This document shows, one piece after another, positions 30,623 through 39,989 of a stretch of 64,000 nt of DNA (positions are counted from its first letter, which is position 1; the number at the start of each line of letters is the position of its first letter). A model generated the notes under the pieces. That model did not search any database, was not told where the DNA came from, and saw nothing but the letters and a program-made list of their open reading frames with translations. This stretch comes from Pseudomonas marvdashtae (GTDB taxonomy: Bacteria > Pseudomonadota > Gammaproteobacteria > Pseudomonadales > Pseudomonadaceae), in assembly GCF_014268655.2 (NCBI RefSeq), contig NZ_JABWQX020000001.1, positions 496,001-560,000 on the forward strand, read 5' to 3'. A program made the translations under genes and the position numbers.

Positions 30623-31381
30623 ATGGGCGTAAGCCGCGCACTTCTGCTGTTGCTGTGTTTCGGGGCCTTGCTCGGCTTCCGGGTGGCCGAAGCGGCGCCG
30701 CTGCCGGGCAAGATTCGCGCGGCCAGCGAGGAGTGGGCCGATTACACCCAGGCCGATGGCCAGGGCATGGGCTGGGACATCTTGCGCGCGGTGTTCGAGC
30801 CTGAAGGCGTCAAGCTGGAAATCCGCAGCGTGCCCTACACCCGCTCGATCGGGTTGGTGCAGCGCGGCGAGGTCGACGTGCAGGTCGGCGCCTATCGGGA
30901 TGAGTCCGAAGGCGTGCTGTACCCGAAGTGGCACTACGACGTCGATCACATCTATGCCTTGGGACTGGCGTCCAAGCCGACGCCCACCCTGGCGACGATT
31001 GGCAACTATCGGCTGGTATGGATGCGTGGGTACGAATACAACAACTACCTGCCTAACATCCGGCGTTTCAATGAGATCCACCGGTCGGTGGGTATCTTGC
31101 CGATGCTGATTCACGAGCGAGCGGATTTTTACATCGATGCGTCGATGGAAATCGAAGAAGTGCTGGCCAAGGCCGACGATCCCAAGCAATTCAAACTCTC
31201 GCCGTTGATTAACTTGCCGCTGTACCTGGGCTTCGCCAACAACGAAAACGGTCGTGTGTTGCGTGCGCTGTTCGACCGACGCATGGAAGTGCTGGCGAAG
31301 AGCGGCGAGTTGAAACCGATTTTCGAACGCTGGAAGCAACCCTATCCCTTCGACGAGCACGGTAAACCACCGAAGCCGTGA
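30623..31381 (+). CDS. Periplasmic solute-binding protein (family 3-like)
   Basis: A 252-residue secreted protein; signal peptide RALLLLLCFGALLGFRVAEA. The body has the two-lobed SBP pattern of polar amino-acid or sensor-type binding proteins: AASEEWADYTQADGQGMGWD, VPYTRSIGLVQRGEVDVQVG, and a late FANNENGRVLRALFDRRMEVL. No permease genes accompany it, so it may be a stand-alone sensor or share a transporter. The ligand is unknown. Confidence 0.82.
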   Translation: MGVSRALLLLLCFGALLGFRVAEAAPLPGKIRAASEEWADYTQADGQGMGWDILRAVFEPEGVKLEIRSVPYTRSIGLVQRGEVDVQVGAYRDESEGVLYPKWHYDVDHIYALGLASKPTPTLATIGNYRLVWMRGYEYNNYLPNIRRFNEIHRSVGILPMLIHERADFYIDASMEIEEVLAKADDPKQFKLSPLINLPLYLGFANNENGRVLRALFDRRMEVLAKSGELKPIFERWKQPYPFDEHGKPPKP

Positions 31382-31438
31382 TCAAACTTTTTGATGTTTA
31401 TGGCCGATAATTCAGCCTAAGCGTCTGCGGGAGCCTGC

Positions 31439-31447
31439 TGTTACAAT
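31439..31447 (+). promoter_or_regulatory. Extended -10 promoter element of ribA
   Basis: TG-T-TACAAT matches an extended -10 box and lies 44 bases before the GTG start of ribA. No convincing -35 is seen, as expected for this promoter type. Confidence 0.45.
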
Positions 31448-31490
31448 GCCCGCCTCTGCGAAACTCCAGTACTAGATCAGGAGCACACCG

Positions 31491-32108
31491 GTGCCTGTCG
31501 TTTTTGTTGCCGCTTCCAAGCTGCCAACGCCCTTTGCGCAATTCACCATGCATGGTTTCCTCGATGAAACCACCGGTCGCGAGCACGTCGTGCTGAGCTT
31601 GGGCGATTTCGCCGACGGTGCTCCGGTGCTCGGTCGCCTGCACTCCGAATGCCTGACGGGCGATGCCTTGTTCAGCCAGCGTTGCGATTGCGGCTCGCAA
31701 CTCGAAGCCGCGCTGCAGGCCATTGCCCGCGAAGGCCGTGGCGTGCTGTTGTACCTGCGCCAGGAAGGGCGCGGCATTGGCCTGCTGAACAAGATCCGCG
31801 CCTATGAACTGCAAGATGGCGGCGCCGATACCGTGGAAGCCAACGAACGCCTGGGGTTTGCCGCCGACATGCGCGACTACAGCATTTGCCAGCCGATGCT
31901 CGAACACCTGGGTATCAAGTCGTTGCGGTTGATGACCAATAATCCGCGCAAGGTCAAGGCATTGACCGACATGGGCATCGTGGTGGCCGAGCGTGTGCCG
32001 TTGCACACCGGGCATAACCCGCACAACAAACTGTACCTGGCGACCAAGGCCAGCAAGCTCGACCACATGATGGGCAACGAGCACCAGGGCGAGGTTGACC
32101 GGGCGTGA
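31491..32108 (+). CDS. ribA: GTP cyclohydrolase II
   Basis: A 205-residue enzyme for the first step of riboflavin synthesis. The zinc site is [20 protein letters not shown] (three Cys), followed by [20 protein letters not shown] and [17 protein letters not shown] start with AGGAG 9 bases upstream. It supplies the activity that the RibBA protein at 26957 seems to have lost. Confidence 0.96.
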   Translation: MPVVFVAASKLPTPFAQFTMHGFLDETTGREHVVLSLGDFADGAPVLGRLHSECLTGDALFSQRCDCGSQLEAALQAIAREGRGVLLYLRQEGRGIGLLNKIRAYELQDGGADTVEANERLGFAADMRDYSICQPMLEHLGIKSLRLMTNNPRKVKALTDMGIVVAERVPLHTGHNPHNKLYLATKASKLDHMMGNEHQGEVDRA

Positions 32109-32524
32109 CGCGCGGTCAGGTTCGGCGGCGGCTGTCCGTCAGTTGGTGGCAATACTTGGCGCTGGCCTTGCTGCCGCTGTTCGTGATCAACGCGGTGTTT
32201 GGCCAGGGCGAAGCGATTCTGCCGGTGCTGGCGATGCCATTGTTCATCGCCGGCGTGGCGTCGATGTTTGTCAGCCTGCGGTTTTTCGGTGGCTATAAAA
32301 AAGCCCTGATCGCCACGCAAAAATCCCTCGATACACCTGAAGAGCCTCAGGCCTGGATCACCCTCGCGGCCCGGCGTCGCGCAGCCTTCCTGGCCGCCGG
32401 CTTGCCGGCCTGGATTGGCGCATTGGCAGTATTTGTCGGTCTGGAAGCCGTGCCGCTGATGCTGTTGGCGCTATCCACCGCCGTGCTGTTCTACCTGTAT
32501 CGCATTCCGCGCCAGCTCGGCTGA
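32105..32524 (+). CDS. Small membrane protein, 139 residues
   Basis: GTG start overlapping ribA by 4 bases. Four hydrophobic segments: [55 protein letters not shown] and [15 protein letters not shown], with a cytoplasmic basic loop between the second and third. I do not recognise a function. Corresponds in place to the conserved hypothetical gene found after ribA in pseudomonads, and is coupled to the BtuF-like gene by a TGATG overlap. Confidence 0.82.
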   Translation: MTRGQVRRRLSVSWWQYLALALLPLFVINAVFGQGEAILPVLAMPLFIAGVASMFVSLRFFGGYKKALIATQKSLDTPEEPQAWITLAARRRAAFLAAGLPAWIGALAVFVGLEAVPLMLLALSTAVLFYLYRIPRQLG

Positions 32525-33309
32525 TGCGCCTTTGGCTGGCGGTCCTGCTGCTGGCCGCCAGCGCCTCGACGGCGGCGGCTTCCCGCGTCGTCAGCCTGGC
32601 GCCGTCGCTGTCTGAAATCGTCGTCGAACTGGGTTCTACCGACCTGTTGGTGGGCGTGCTGGACGGCGGCGATCGCCCACCAGCCCTCAAGGACCTGCCT
32701 TCGGTGGGGCGCTACGGCCAACTGGATATGGAGCGCTTGCTCAGCCTCAAGCCTGATTTGCTCCTGCTCTGGCCTGGCAGTGTCGGCCCGGCCCAGCGCG
32801 AGCAGCTCAAGGGTTTGCACATCCCTGTCTACGTCGCCGAACCCCGCAGCCTCGACCAACTCATTACGCAAATCGAAGAAATCGCCCAAACACTCGGCCG
32901 CCCGGAACGGGGTGCTCAGCGGGCCGCGCAGCTGCGCGTGCGTCTTGAGGCACTGCGCCTGCGCTATCGGCGGGACACGCCATTGGCGGTGTTTTATCAG
33001 GTCTGGGACCGGCCGTTGTACACCGTGGGTGGCGGGCAGATCATCAGCGATGCGCTGGCCACCTGCGGTGCATACAACGTCTTTGCCGACCAGGACCTGC
33101 CGGCGCCACAGGTGAGCGTGGAGTCGGTGTTGCAGCGTAAACCGCAAATGATCCTGGCCACGGACCAGGCGCAGCTCGATGCCTGGAAAGCCTGGCCGGT
33201 GGCGCAGGGGCGGCTGTTGCTGGTCACTGACAAGGGATTGGAGCGGCCCAGCGGGCAGATGATCGAAGCCGTTGCCCGGTTGTGTGAGCTGATCGCGCCG
33301 CACCGGTAG
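32524..33309 (+). CDS. BtuF-like cobalamin/metal-chelate periplasmic binding protein
   Basis: A 261-residue class III binding protein with signal peptide RLWLAVLLLAASASTAAA. The fold opens SRVVSLAPSLSEIVVELGST, VGRYGQLDMERLLSLKPDLL joins the lobes by a long helix, and the C-lobe has VFYQVWDRPLYTVGGGQIIS. These resemble BtuF. The convergent TonB receptor next door is BtuB-like, so both may serve vitamin B12 uptake; no BtuCD genes are in the window. Confidence 0.85.
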   Translation: MRLWLAVLLLAASASTAAASRVVSLAPSLSEIVVELGSTDLLVGVLDGGDRPPALKDLPSVGRYGQLDMERLLSLKPDLLLLWPGSVGPAQREQLKGLHIPVYVAEPRSLDQLITQIEEIAQTLGRPERGAQRAAQLRVRLEALRLRYRRDTPLAVFYQVWDRPLYTVGGGQIISDALATCGAYNVFADQDLPAPQVSVESVLQRKPQMILATDQAQLDAWKAWPVAQGRLLLVTDKGLERPSGQMIEAVARLCELIAPHR

Positions 33310-33310
33310 G

Positions 33311-33330
33311 CCGCGACGTCGTCATCGCGG
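33311..33330. terminator. Small hairpin between convergent genes
   Basis: CCGCGA and TCGCGG form a 6-base stem with an 8-base loop. It sits between the btuF-like and receptor genes and has no T run. Confidence 0.3.
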
Positions 33331-33344
33331 TGCACGGGTTCCGA

Positions 33345-35222
33345 TCAGAGGCTCGGTGTCCACGTCACGCCAAGCAACCAGGTCCGTCGCTCTTCGCGAT
33401 AACCATATTGCGCCCCGTCGTGGCTATACAGCGCCCGGCTGTAATCCTTGCCCAGCAGGTTATCCACTTTCATTTCCAGCTTCACCTCCCGGGTCCACGC
33501 CCAACTTGCACGCAACCCGAGCAGGGCATAGCCGCCCAGGCCATTGCGGTTGTTTTCATCATCGTAGCTGCCGCTCACCGCTTGCCAGCTTGCGCCGAGG
33601 CCCAGGCGATCGAATTGCCGGTCCAGATCCAGGCTCAAGGTCCGGCGGGCGCGGCGGGCAAGGGTGTGGCCGCTGTCATGATCGCGTGGATCGATAATGG
33701 CCAGGCCCAGGTTGCCCTGCCAGCCGAACAACTCCTGTCGCAAGGCCGCTTCGAACCCGTTGATCCGTGCTGAGGCAACGTTCTGCGGACGCGAGTTGCT
33801 GCCAAAGATGATCGCGTCTTCCAGGTCGGTGCGGTACAGCGACATTTCCAGGCGGGCGCTGTCGCTCAGTTGGCTGCGCCATTGCAGCTCATAACTCCTG
33901 GCGGTTTCGGGCGCAAGGTCCGGGTTGCTGAAGTCCGGGTAGTACAGGTCGTTGAAGGTCGGCGCGCGGAAGCTTTCGCTGTAGGTCAGCAGCAGATCGT
34001 TATCCGGGTTCAACGGCAGCGTGAGGGTGCCGCTCCAGCTATTCTGGCCGCCAAATTGCTGGTTCTGGTCGCGGCGCAGACCCAGTTCGGTGGAGAATTT
34101 TTCGCCCTGGAAGCGATGCTGGATAAAGGCCGCGCGGTTCCAGCGGCTGTCTTCGTCGAACGGCGTGCTGCTGTTGACGCGGTCTTGATACCAGTCGCCG
34201 CCGACGACCAGGCTGTTGCGCGCGTCCAGCGTCACGTCGTTCTGCCAGGTCAGCGAATCACGGTAGGTGTTGAAGGTTTCGCGTACATCGCTGAGCTTGT
34301 CGAAGGTTTTCTCCCGGTTCTCGCTATGGCCGAGTTCGAGGCGCGATTTCCATCCGTTGTTGATCCGTCCATCCACATAGCCGCTGAAACTGCTCACTGC
34401 AAATTCACTGTAGGGCTGTTGGGGCAGGGACGCGAAGGTGTTGAGGTCGAAACGGCCGAACGGATTGTCGTATTCGCTTTTGCCACGGTTATCCAGCAGG
34501 TTCAGGCCCACTTCCAGGTCATCGCTGGGCGCATGACTCAGGCTCAGGCTGAAGGACTGGTTGCGGTTGGCATCGGCGTCCCGGTCGCTGGCGTAGGATT
34601 GGTGAGTGCGATTGCTCCCCTCGGTTTCGTCCAGGCTCGCACCGAGGTTGAAACGGGTCTGCTGGTCACCGCCGGACAGGCCGAGGCTGCGTTCCCAAGT
34701 CTGCTGGCTGCCAACACCCAGGTGCAGGCGCGGTTGCAGGCCTTGTTCGTTGCTGCGCCGAGTGAAAATCTGAATCACGCCGCCCACCGCATCGGCGCCG
34801 TAGATCACCGAGCGCGAACCGCGCAACACTTCCACCCGTTCGATCTGGTTGATGTTCAGGCGCTGCAAGTTACTGTCGCCGGACGTGGCGTTGCCGATAC
34901 GCTGGCCATCCACCAGCACCAGGCTCTGGGCCGATTTTGTGCCGCGAATGTAAATCCCCGGCAGGCTGCCGCGTCCGCCCAGCGGCGCCACCTGCACGCC
35001 GGGCACGCGGCTGAGCAGATCGGTGACGCTGGCGGGTTGCAGGCGTTCGATGTCGTCGCGGGTGAAAACGGTATTGGCGGCGCTGCTGTCGTTGCGGGCT
35101 TCGACCTGGCGGTTGGCGCTGATCACGATGTCGGGCAGCTTCAGGGCTTGGTCGCGTTCGAAGGTGTCCGCCAGCAGATCGGGGGCGGGTAGCAGAAGGG
35201 TGAGGGCGAGACGGAGTTTCAT
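33345..35222 (-). CDS. TonB-dependent outer-membrane receptor, BtuB-like
   Basis: A 625-residue receptor. After the signal peptide (KLRLALTLLLPAPDLLA) comes a TonB-box-like region LPDIVISANRQVEAR, a plug domain (PASVTDLLSRVPGVQVAPLG, SLPGIYIRGTKSAQSLVLVD, VEVLRGSRSVIYGADAVGGV), then a 22-strand barrel ending in TWTPSL. Plug sequence and length match BtuB, the B12 receptor. The ATG at 35222 starts the signal peptide; the open frame upstream runs into dxs. No room for a cobalamin riboswitch exists in the 76 bases upstream. Confidence 0.88.
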   Translation of the reverse strand: MKLRLALTLLLPAPDLLADTFERDQALKLPDIVISANRQVEARNDSSAANTVFTRDDIERLQPASVTDLLSRVPGVQVAPLGGRGSLPGIYIRGTKSAQSLVLVDGQRIGNATSGDSNLQRLNINQIERVEVLRGSRSVIYGADAVGGVIQIFTRRSNEQGLQPRLHLGVGSQQTWERSLGLSGGDQQTRFNLGASLDETEGSNRTHQSYASDRDADANRNQSFSLSLSHAPSDDLEVGLNLLDNRGKSEYDNPFGRFDLNTFASLPQQPYSEFAVSSFSGYVDGRINNGWKSRLELGHSENREKTFDKLSDVRETFNTYRDSLTWQNDVTLDARNSLVVGGDWYQDRVNSSTPFDEDSRWNRAAFIQHRFQGEKFSTELGLRRDQNQQFGGQNSWSGTLTLPLNPDNDLLLTYSESFRAPTFNDLYYPDFSNPDLAPETARSYELQWRSQLSDSARLEMSLYRTDLEDAIIFGSNSRPQNVASARINGFEAALRQELFGWQGNLGLAIIDPRDHDSGHTLARRARRTLSLDLDRQFDRLGLGASWQAVSGSYDDENNRNGLGGYALLGLRASWAWTREVKLEMKVDNLLGKDYSRALYSHDGAQYGYREERRTWLLGVTWTPSL

Positions 35223-35250
35223 GGGGGTTCCGCAATGTCGGGTCTGCACC

Positions 35251-35283
35251 GACCTTGTGGGGCAGACCCGCCCCCACAAGGTC
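35251..35283. repeat. Strong palindrome between dxs and the receptor gene
   Basis: GACCTTGTGGGG and CCCCACAAGGTC form a perfect 12-base stem with a 9-base loop CAGACCCGC. This looks like a REP-type element or a decay/termination barrier downstream of dxs. Confidence 0.65.
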
Positions 35284-35298
35284 GTGCGCTGGATGAAC

Positions 35299-37197
35299 TT
35301 ACAGACCCAGCAACTGCAACCGCAGACGCACCGACGCTTCGAGCCCAACCTCGTCCAGCCCACATTCGGCCAGCATCTGTGCAGGCTTTGCGTGCTCGAC
35401 ATAGGTGTCCGGCAGGCCCAGGTGCAGTACGGGCTTGAGGATGTTGTCCCTGGCCAGGTATTCGCTGACCGCCGAGCCGGCGCCGCCCATGATGGCGTTC
35501 TCCTCGATGGTCACCAGCAAGTCATGGCTGCCGGCCATTTCGCGTACCAGGGCTTCGTCCAGGGGTTTGACGAAGCGCATGTCCACTACGGTCGCATCGA
35601 GTTTTTCCGCGACTTTAAGCGCCTCGGCCAATTGCACGCCGAACACTAGCAGGGCAGTTTGCTTGCCTTGGCGACGGATCACGCCCTTGCCGATCTCGAT
35701 CGGTTCCAGGTCAGTTTCGATCGTCGCGTTCGGGCCGTTGCCGCGAGGGTAGCGCACCGCCGCCGGACCATTGAACAGGTGGCCGGTGGTGAGCATTTTG
35801 CGCAATTCGTTTTCATCGCTCGGCGTCATTACCAACATGCCGGGGACGCAGCGCAGGTAAGACAAGTCGAAACTGCCGGCGTGGGTCGGACCGTCTTCGC
35901 CGACCAGGCCCGCGCGGTCGATGGCGAACAACACATCGAGGTTCTGCACGGCCACGTCATGCACCAGCTGGTCGTAAGCCCGTTGCAGGAAGGTCGAATA
36001 AATCGCCACCACCGGTTTCGCGCCTTCGCAGGCCATGCCGGCAGCGAAGGTCACGGCGTGCTGCTCGGCAATCGCCACGTCGAAATAACGTTGCGGGTAG
36101 CGTTCGCTGAAGGCCACCAGGTCCGAGCCTTCCTTCATCGCCGGGGTGATGCCCACCAGGCGCGGGTCGGCGGCGGCCATGTCGCACAGCCACTGGCCAA
36201 ACACGCCGGAATACTTCGGTCCGCCGGCCTTTTTCGGCGCGGCGGCCGGGGCATCGAGCGGTTCGAGCTTGGTGATGGCGTGGTAGCCGATCGGGTCGAC
36301 TTCCGCCGGGGCGAAACCCTTGCCCTTCTTGGTCACTACGTGCAGGAACTGCGGGCCCTTGAGGTCACGCATGTTGCGCAGGGTGGCGATCAGCGTGGGC
36401 AGGTCATGGCCGTCGATGGGGCCGATGTAGTTCCAGCCCAGCTCTTCGAACAGCGTGCCGGGGACCAGCATGCCCTTGGCATATTCTTCGGTGCGCCGGG
36501 CGATTTCCCAGGCGCCGGGCAGGCGCGACAACACCTTCTTGCTGCCCTCGCGCATGCTCGCGTAGGTGCGGCTGGAAAGGATCTTCGCCAAGTAGTTGGA
36601 CAGCCCGCCGACGTTGCGCGAGATCGACATGTCGTTGTCGTTGAGGATCACCAGCATGTTGGCGTTGACTTCGGGAGCGTGGTTAAGCGCCTCGAACGCC
36701 ATGCCCGCGGTCAGTGCCCCGTCGCCGATCACGGCAATCGCCTTGCGCTCGCTGTCCTGCAGGCGGGCGGCAATCGCCATGCCCAGGGCGGCGCTGATGG
36801 AGGTGCTGGAATGGCCGACGCCAAAGGTGTCGTATTCGCTCTCGGAACGGCGCGGGAAGGCCGCGATCCCGTCTTTCTGGCGCAGCGTGCCCATGCGGTC
36901 GCGGCGGCCAGTAAGGATTTTGTGCGGATAGGCCTGATGCCCGACGTCCCACACCAGCCGGTCATCCGGGGTGTCGAAGACGTAATGCAGCGCGATGGTC
37001 AGCTCGATGACGCCCAGGCCCGCGCCGAAGTGCCCACCGGTCTGGCCGACCGTGTAGAGCAGTTCCAGGCGCAACTCATCGGCCAGGGTTTCCAGCTCGG
37101 CTTCACCCAGGCGACGCAGGCCGTCCGGCGTGTTGGCGCGGTCCAGCAGTGGCGTGCTCGGGCGTGTGCGGGGGATCTCTTGGAACGTCGTCGGCAT
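35299..37197 (-). CDS. dxs: 1-deoxy-D-xylulose-5-phosphate synthase
   Basis: A 632-residue thiamine-diphosphate enzyme making DXP from pyruvate and glyceraldehyde phosphate, the entry to MEP isoprenoid synthesis. [18 protein letters not shown] ... [15 protein letters not shown] is the cofactor motif, [17 protein letters not shown] the N-terminal signature, and [19 protein letters not shown] the transketolase middle domain. Follows ispA in the usual order with a 113-base gap. Confidence 0.97.
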   Translation of the reverse strand: MPTTFQEIPRTRPSTPLLDRANTPDGLRRLGEAELETLADELRLELLYTVGQTGGHFGAGLGVIELTIALHYVFDTPDDRLVWDVGHQAYPHKILTGRRDRMGTLRQKDGIAAFPRRSESEYDTFGVGHSSTSISAALGMAIAARLQDSERKAIAVIGDGALTAGMAFEALNHAPEVNANMLVILNDNDMSISRNVGGLSNYLAKILSSRTYASMREGSKKVLSRLPGAWEIARRTEEYAKGMLVPGTLFEELGWNYIGPIDGHDLPTLIATLRNMRDLKGPQFLHVVTKKGKGFAPAEVDPIGYHAITKLEPLDAPAAAPKKAGGPKYSGVFGQWLCDMAAADPRLVGITPAMKEGSDLVAFSERYPQRYFDVAIAEQHAVTFAAGMACEGAKPVVAIYSTFLQRAYDQLVHDVAVQNLDVLFAIDRAGLVGEDGPTHAGSFDLSYLRCVPGMLVMTPSDENELRKMLTTGHLFNGPAAVRYPRGNGPNATIETDLEPIEIGKGVIRRQGKQTALLVFGVQLAEALKVAEKLDATVVDMRFVKPLDEALVREMAGSHDLLVTIEENAIMGGAGSAVSEYLARDNILKPVLHLGLPDTYVEHAKPAQMLAECGLDEVGLEASVRLRLQLLGL

Positions 37198-37310
37198 CAG
37201 GCGAATCGTTATAGGTATAGAAAGAGGCGGCAGTTTACCTTATGCATCGCAAGCTGCCCACGCGTTGGCCGGAACTTGGCCGATACGCAGTCTGAAAGGT
37301 TGACCCTGTA

Positions 37311-38198
37311 TCAGCTGCGTCGTTCGACGATATAACGCGCCAGCTCGCGCAGCGGCTCGGCCGCCGCGTCAAACGGTCGCAGCGCGGCCAAGGCCTGGTC
37401 ACGCAGCTCCAGGGCGTAGGCCTTGGCGGCGTCGAGCCCGAGCAGGGCCGGGTAGGTCGGCTTGTCCCGCGCGATATCGGCGCCCTGGCGCTTGCCCAGG
37501 GTCTGGGTATCGCTTTCGACGTCGAGGATATCGTCCTGCACCTGGAACGCCAGGCCGATGGCCCGGGCATAGGTTTGCAAGGCTTGCAGTTGTTCAACCG
37601 TTGCCCGGCCACTGGCCAACGCGCCGAGCCGGACGCTGGCTTCTATCAGGGCGCCGGTCTTGTGCCGGTGCATGTATTCCAGGGCGTCCTGGTCCAGCTT
37701 CAAGCCCACCGAGCCGAGGTCGATGGCCTGGCCGCCGACCATTCCAGCGGGACCAGCGGCCAACGCCAGCGTGCTGACCATGTCCAGGCGAATCTGCGCC
37801 GGGCAGTTACTCAGGACAGGGTCGAGCAGGGCGCTGAACGCCAGGCTCTGCAAGCCATCGCCGGCCAGGATCGCGCAGGCTTCGTCGAATTGCTTGTGGG
37901 TGGTGGGTTGGCCGCGCCGCAGGTCGTCATCGTCCATGGCCGGCAGGTCGTCGTGTACCAGCGAATACGCGTGGATCAGTTCAACCGCGCAGGCGGCGCC
38001 GTTGGCCTGCTCGGCCTTGCCGCCAAGGGCTTCGCACGCTGCGTAGGCCAACAGCGGACGCACGCGCTTGCCGCCGTTCATCACGCTGTAGCGCATGGCT
38101 TCGTACAGTCGCGCCAGTTCCGGGCTCGGGGCGCTGAACAAGGTGTCCAGCGCGGCATTGACCCGGGCCTGGCTGCTGGCCTGATACGCGCCGATCAT
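37311..38198 (-). CDS. ispA: Farnesyl diphosphate synthase
   Basis: A 295-residue short-chain prenyltransferase. Both aspartate-rich motifs are present: [17 protein letters not shown] and [13 protein letters not shown], with [19 protein letters not shown] early. It makes farnesyl diphosphate from IPP and DMAPP. Its start overlaps xseB by 4 bases. Confidence 0.96.
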   Translation of the reverse strand: MIGAYQASSQARVNAALDTLFSAPSPELARLYEAMRYSVMNGGKRVRPLLAYAACEALGGKAEQANGAACAVELIHAYSLVHDDLPAMDDDDLRRGQPTTHKQFDEACAILAGDGLQSLAFSALLDPVLSNCPAQIRLDMVSTLALAAGPAGMVGGQAIDLGSVGLKLDQDALEYMHRHKTGALIEASVRLGALASGRATVEQLQALQTYARAIGLAFQVQDDILDVESDTQTLGKRQGADIARDKPTYPALLGLDAAKAYALELRDQALAALRPFDAAAEPLRELARYIVERRS

Positions 38199-38437
38199 TC
38201 AGGCTGTTCCGCGTCGAAAGGCTCTTCGGTCAGCTCGCCGTCACGTTCGAGCAGCAATTGCACCTTCTGCTCGGCCTGGGCCAGCGCCGCCTGGCAGTCG
38301 CGAGTCAAGCCGATACCTTGCTCGAAGGCGGTCAGCGAGTCTTCCAGCGACAATTCGCCGTTCTCCAGCCGTTCGACCAGCGTTTGCAGGTCGGCCAGAG
38401 ATTGTTCGAAATCCAGTGCAGCTTTTTTGCGGGCCAT
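38195..38437 (-). CDS. xseB: Exodeoxyribonuclease VII small subunit
   Basis: An 80-residue helical subunit: [51 protein letters not shown]. Binds the large subunit XseA encoded elsewhere. First gene of xseB-ispA-dxs. Confidence 0.95.
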   Translation of the reverse strand: MARKKAALDFEQSLADLQTLVERLENGELSLEDSLTAFEQGIGLTRDCQAALAQAEQKVQLLLERDGELTEEPFDAEQPE

Positions 38438-38545
38438 GGCGGCTATTCCGGTTGACTATTAAACCGGCGCGACACTAGCAGACATGGGGTTTTGGGGCAA
38501 ATCAGGGCCGCCAGGCTGCAACCCCTATCAGCAAGGAGGTAAACC

Positions 38546-38677
38546 TGTGGCGAGGGGATTTATCCCCGCTGGGTTGCGAAGCAGCCCTAAAAGCTGACAC
38601 CTCGGAGTGTCAGCTGGATTGAGTCCTCAGCTTTGGGGTCGCTTCGCAACCCAGCGGGGATAAATCCCCTCGCCACA
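38546..38677. repeat. REP doublet forming a 130-base inverted repeat
   Basis: Two copies of TGTGGCGAGGGGATTTATCC-CCGCTGGGTTGCGAAGC lie head to head, separated by about 50 bases that contain their own stem (GCTGACACTC-like GCTGACACCTCGGAGTGTCAGC). This is a classic Pseudomonas REP pair between xseB and the Fic remnant. Confidence 0.9.
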
Positions 38678-38684
38678 AATGATC

Positions 38685-38951
38685 TCAAACAGCGGGATAG
38701 TTGATTCTGTACCGGGTACTGCGTCCGCCACCGGGCATCCGCGCCAGGCAGCCTTTTTCCAGCAGCTCCGCCAGGTGTCGCGTTGCCGTCGCCTTTGAGA
38801 CCTTGGCCACGGCCTGGTATTGAGCGGCACTGATCCCCTGTTCGAACCCTTTTTCACCTCCATCGAGTAGCCGGTTAAGCACTTTGGTCTGTTCAGGGGT
38901 GAGAGCTGAGGCGCGATGGGCCTGCCAGAACCGTGTCTTGCCCAGATGAAT
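38685..38951 (-). pseudogene. 3' remnant of a Fic/DOC-family protein gene
   Basis: An open frame of about 88 codons ends at a stop at 38685 and reads KTRFWQAHRASALTPEQTKV then LNRLLDGGEKGF, VSKATATRHLAELLEKGCL and PGGGRSTRYRINYP. This is the linker and C-terminal winged helix of Fic-family adenylyltransferases. The catalytic Fic core (HPFxxGNGR) is absent. The match stops next to a perfect palindrome at 38951-38979. A short product could start at an internal codon (about 38882) but would be only a lone winged helix. Most likely a decaying fragment. Confidence 0.65.
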
Positions 38952-38979
38952 GAGCCGAATAAATCCTCTATTCGGCTCA
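38951..38979. repeat. Perfect 11-base inverted repeat at the Fic-remnant edge
   Basis: TGAGCCGAATA-AATCCTC-TATTCGGCTCA. It lacks a T run. It marks where similarity to Fic proteins ends, so it may be a deletion joint, or an operator for the downstream yfa promoter at 39028. Confidence 0.7.
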
Positions 38980-39027
38980 CGCCTTTCTCAGTACGTGATT
39001 TCCCACACAGAATCGCGTGTTCCCCGA

Positions 39028-39088
39028 TTGTGAAAAATCCGTCAAATGGCTACTCTTCGCGCCATCTACGGCCCCGTGCGACGGGGCC
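39028..39088 (+). promoter_or_regulatory. Candidate promoter and leader hairpin of the yfa locus
   Basis: TTGTGA, exactly 17 bases, TACTCT (39028-39056) is a good sigma-70 candidate. About 14 bases on, GGCCCCGT-GCG-ACGGGGCC (39070-39088) would place an 8-base stem at the very 5' end of the mRNA. With the REP pair, the Fic remnant and the 11-base palindrome this accounts for the 38438-39165 gap. Confidence 0.45.
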
Positions 39089-39165
39089 TCCAGACGAAAC
39101 CCGAATAATGACAATCAGCGCCGAGGAAGGGCGCCGGGTTGCGTCGTGCATGGCAGGAGGCATAC

Positions 39166-39954
39166 GTGCGTTTTCTTTCTCTATTGATCGGGTTGCTCGG
39201 TGCGCCGCTGGCGTGGGCCGCGCCTTCGGCTGAGTTGTCGGAGCCGGTCGGCGGCTGGCGCTACAGCGGCTTGCTCGATCGTACGGAAAACCCGCAAGTC
39301 GCCTACCCCACGCCGCCCATCGACCGCGGCGTGCAGCGCAATCGCACGATGATCGAGGGTCGGATCAAGGACATGGGCACGGCGCGCCAACCCCATAGCC
39401 TGGCGGTCAACGGCAATCCACTGAATCTCTATACCGACGACGAGGGGCGTTTCGCCCGGCCGTATGCGTTTGGCGCCGGCTCCAACAGCGTCGAGGTGCG
39501 CAGCTCCGAAGGCCAGTCCCTCAAGCGCGTGCAATTCTATGAAGCCAATAACCTGCGCACCCCCGCGCAGATCCGCGTGGTGCTGGGCTGGGACGATCCA
39601 AAAGCCGAGCTCGACCTGCATATCGTCACACCCGACGGCCAACATGCCTTCTTCGGCCAACCGGCGCTGAGCAATGGCGGCGGCCTCGACCCGGACGGCG
39701 TCGATGGTCCCGGCCCCGAGATGTTCACCATGACCGCGCCGATGCACGGCACCTATTTGGTCTACGTGAACTATTGGGGCAACTACGGCAGCGGCGGCTA
39801 CAACTTCGATGAAACCAGCAACCAGAACGAGGTGATCACCTCGCAGATCAACCTGGTGCTCAACGAAAACACCGTCGATGAAAAACGCGAGACCTTTGTC
39901 GTGCCCCTGCGCGCCATTGGCGATCTGTTGCTGGTCAAGACTTTCAACTACTAA
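39166..39954 (+). CDS. yfaP: YfaP family protein (DUF2135), first copy
   Basis: A 262-residue secreted protein. The GTG start at 39166 is set by AGGAGG five bases upstream and by the signal peptide that follows (RFLSLLIGLLGAPLAWA). The N-terminal half has a carboxypeptidase-regulatory or Ig-like repeat (GNPLNLYTDDEGRFARPYAF, NSVEVRSSEG). The C-terminal DUF2135 domain begins RVVLGWDDPKAELDLHIVTP and ends TFVVPLRAIGDLLLVKTFNY. It opens the yfa operon and resembles the second copy at 48533. Function unknown. Confidence 0.85.
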   Translation: MRFLSLLIGLLGAPLAWAAPSAELSEPVGGWRYSGLLDRTENPQVAYPTPPIDRGVQRNRTMIEGRIKDMGTARQPHSLAVNGNPLNLYTDDEGRFARPYAFGAGSNSVEVRSSEGQSLKRVQFYEANNLRTPAQIRVVLGWDDPKAELDLHIVTPDGQHAFFGQPALSNGGGLDPDGVDGPGPEMFTMTAPMHGTYLVYVNYWGNYGSGGYNFDETSNQNEVITSQINLVLNENTVDEKRETFVVPLRAIGDLLLVKTFNY

Positions 39955-39989
39955 GTATCCGCTCCACGGATGAACAGGCCCTAGTGAAT

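Noticed and set aside
35223..35298. Cobalamin riboswitch before the TonB receptor
   Set aside because: The space is 76 bases, much too short, and is taken up by a 12-base palindrome.
35659..37335. 558-codon plus-strand frame opposite dxs
   Set aside because: Antisense to dxs, which matches its family along the whole length; the frame runs past the dxs start without any signal.
38546..38677. CRISPR-like repeats
   Set aside because: There are two inverted copies, not direct repeats with regular spacers; this is a REP doublet.
38685..38882. A complete 65-residue winged-helix regulator
   Set aside because: The sequence continues in frame upstream with Fic-family residues (KTRFWQAHRASALTPEQ), and no ribosome site was seen before the internal start, so a truncated Fic tail explains it better.
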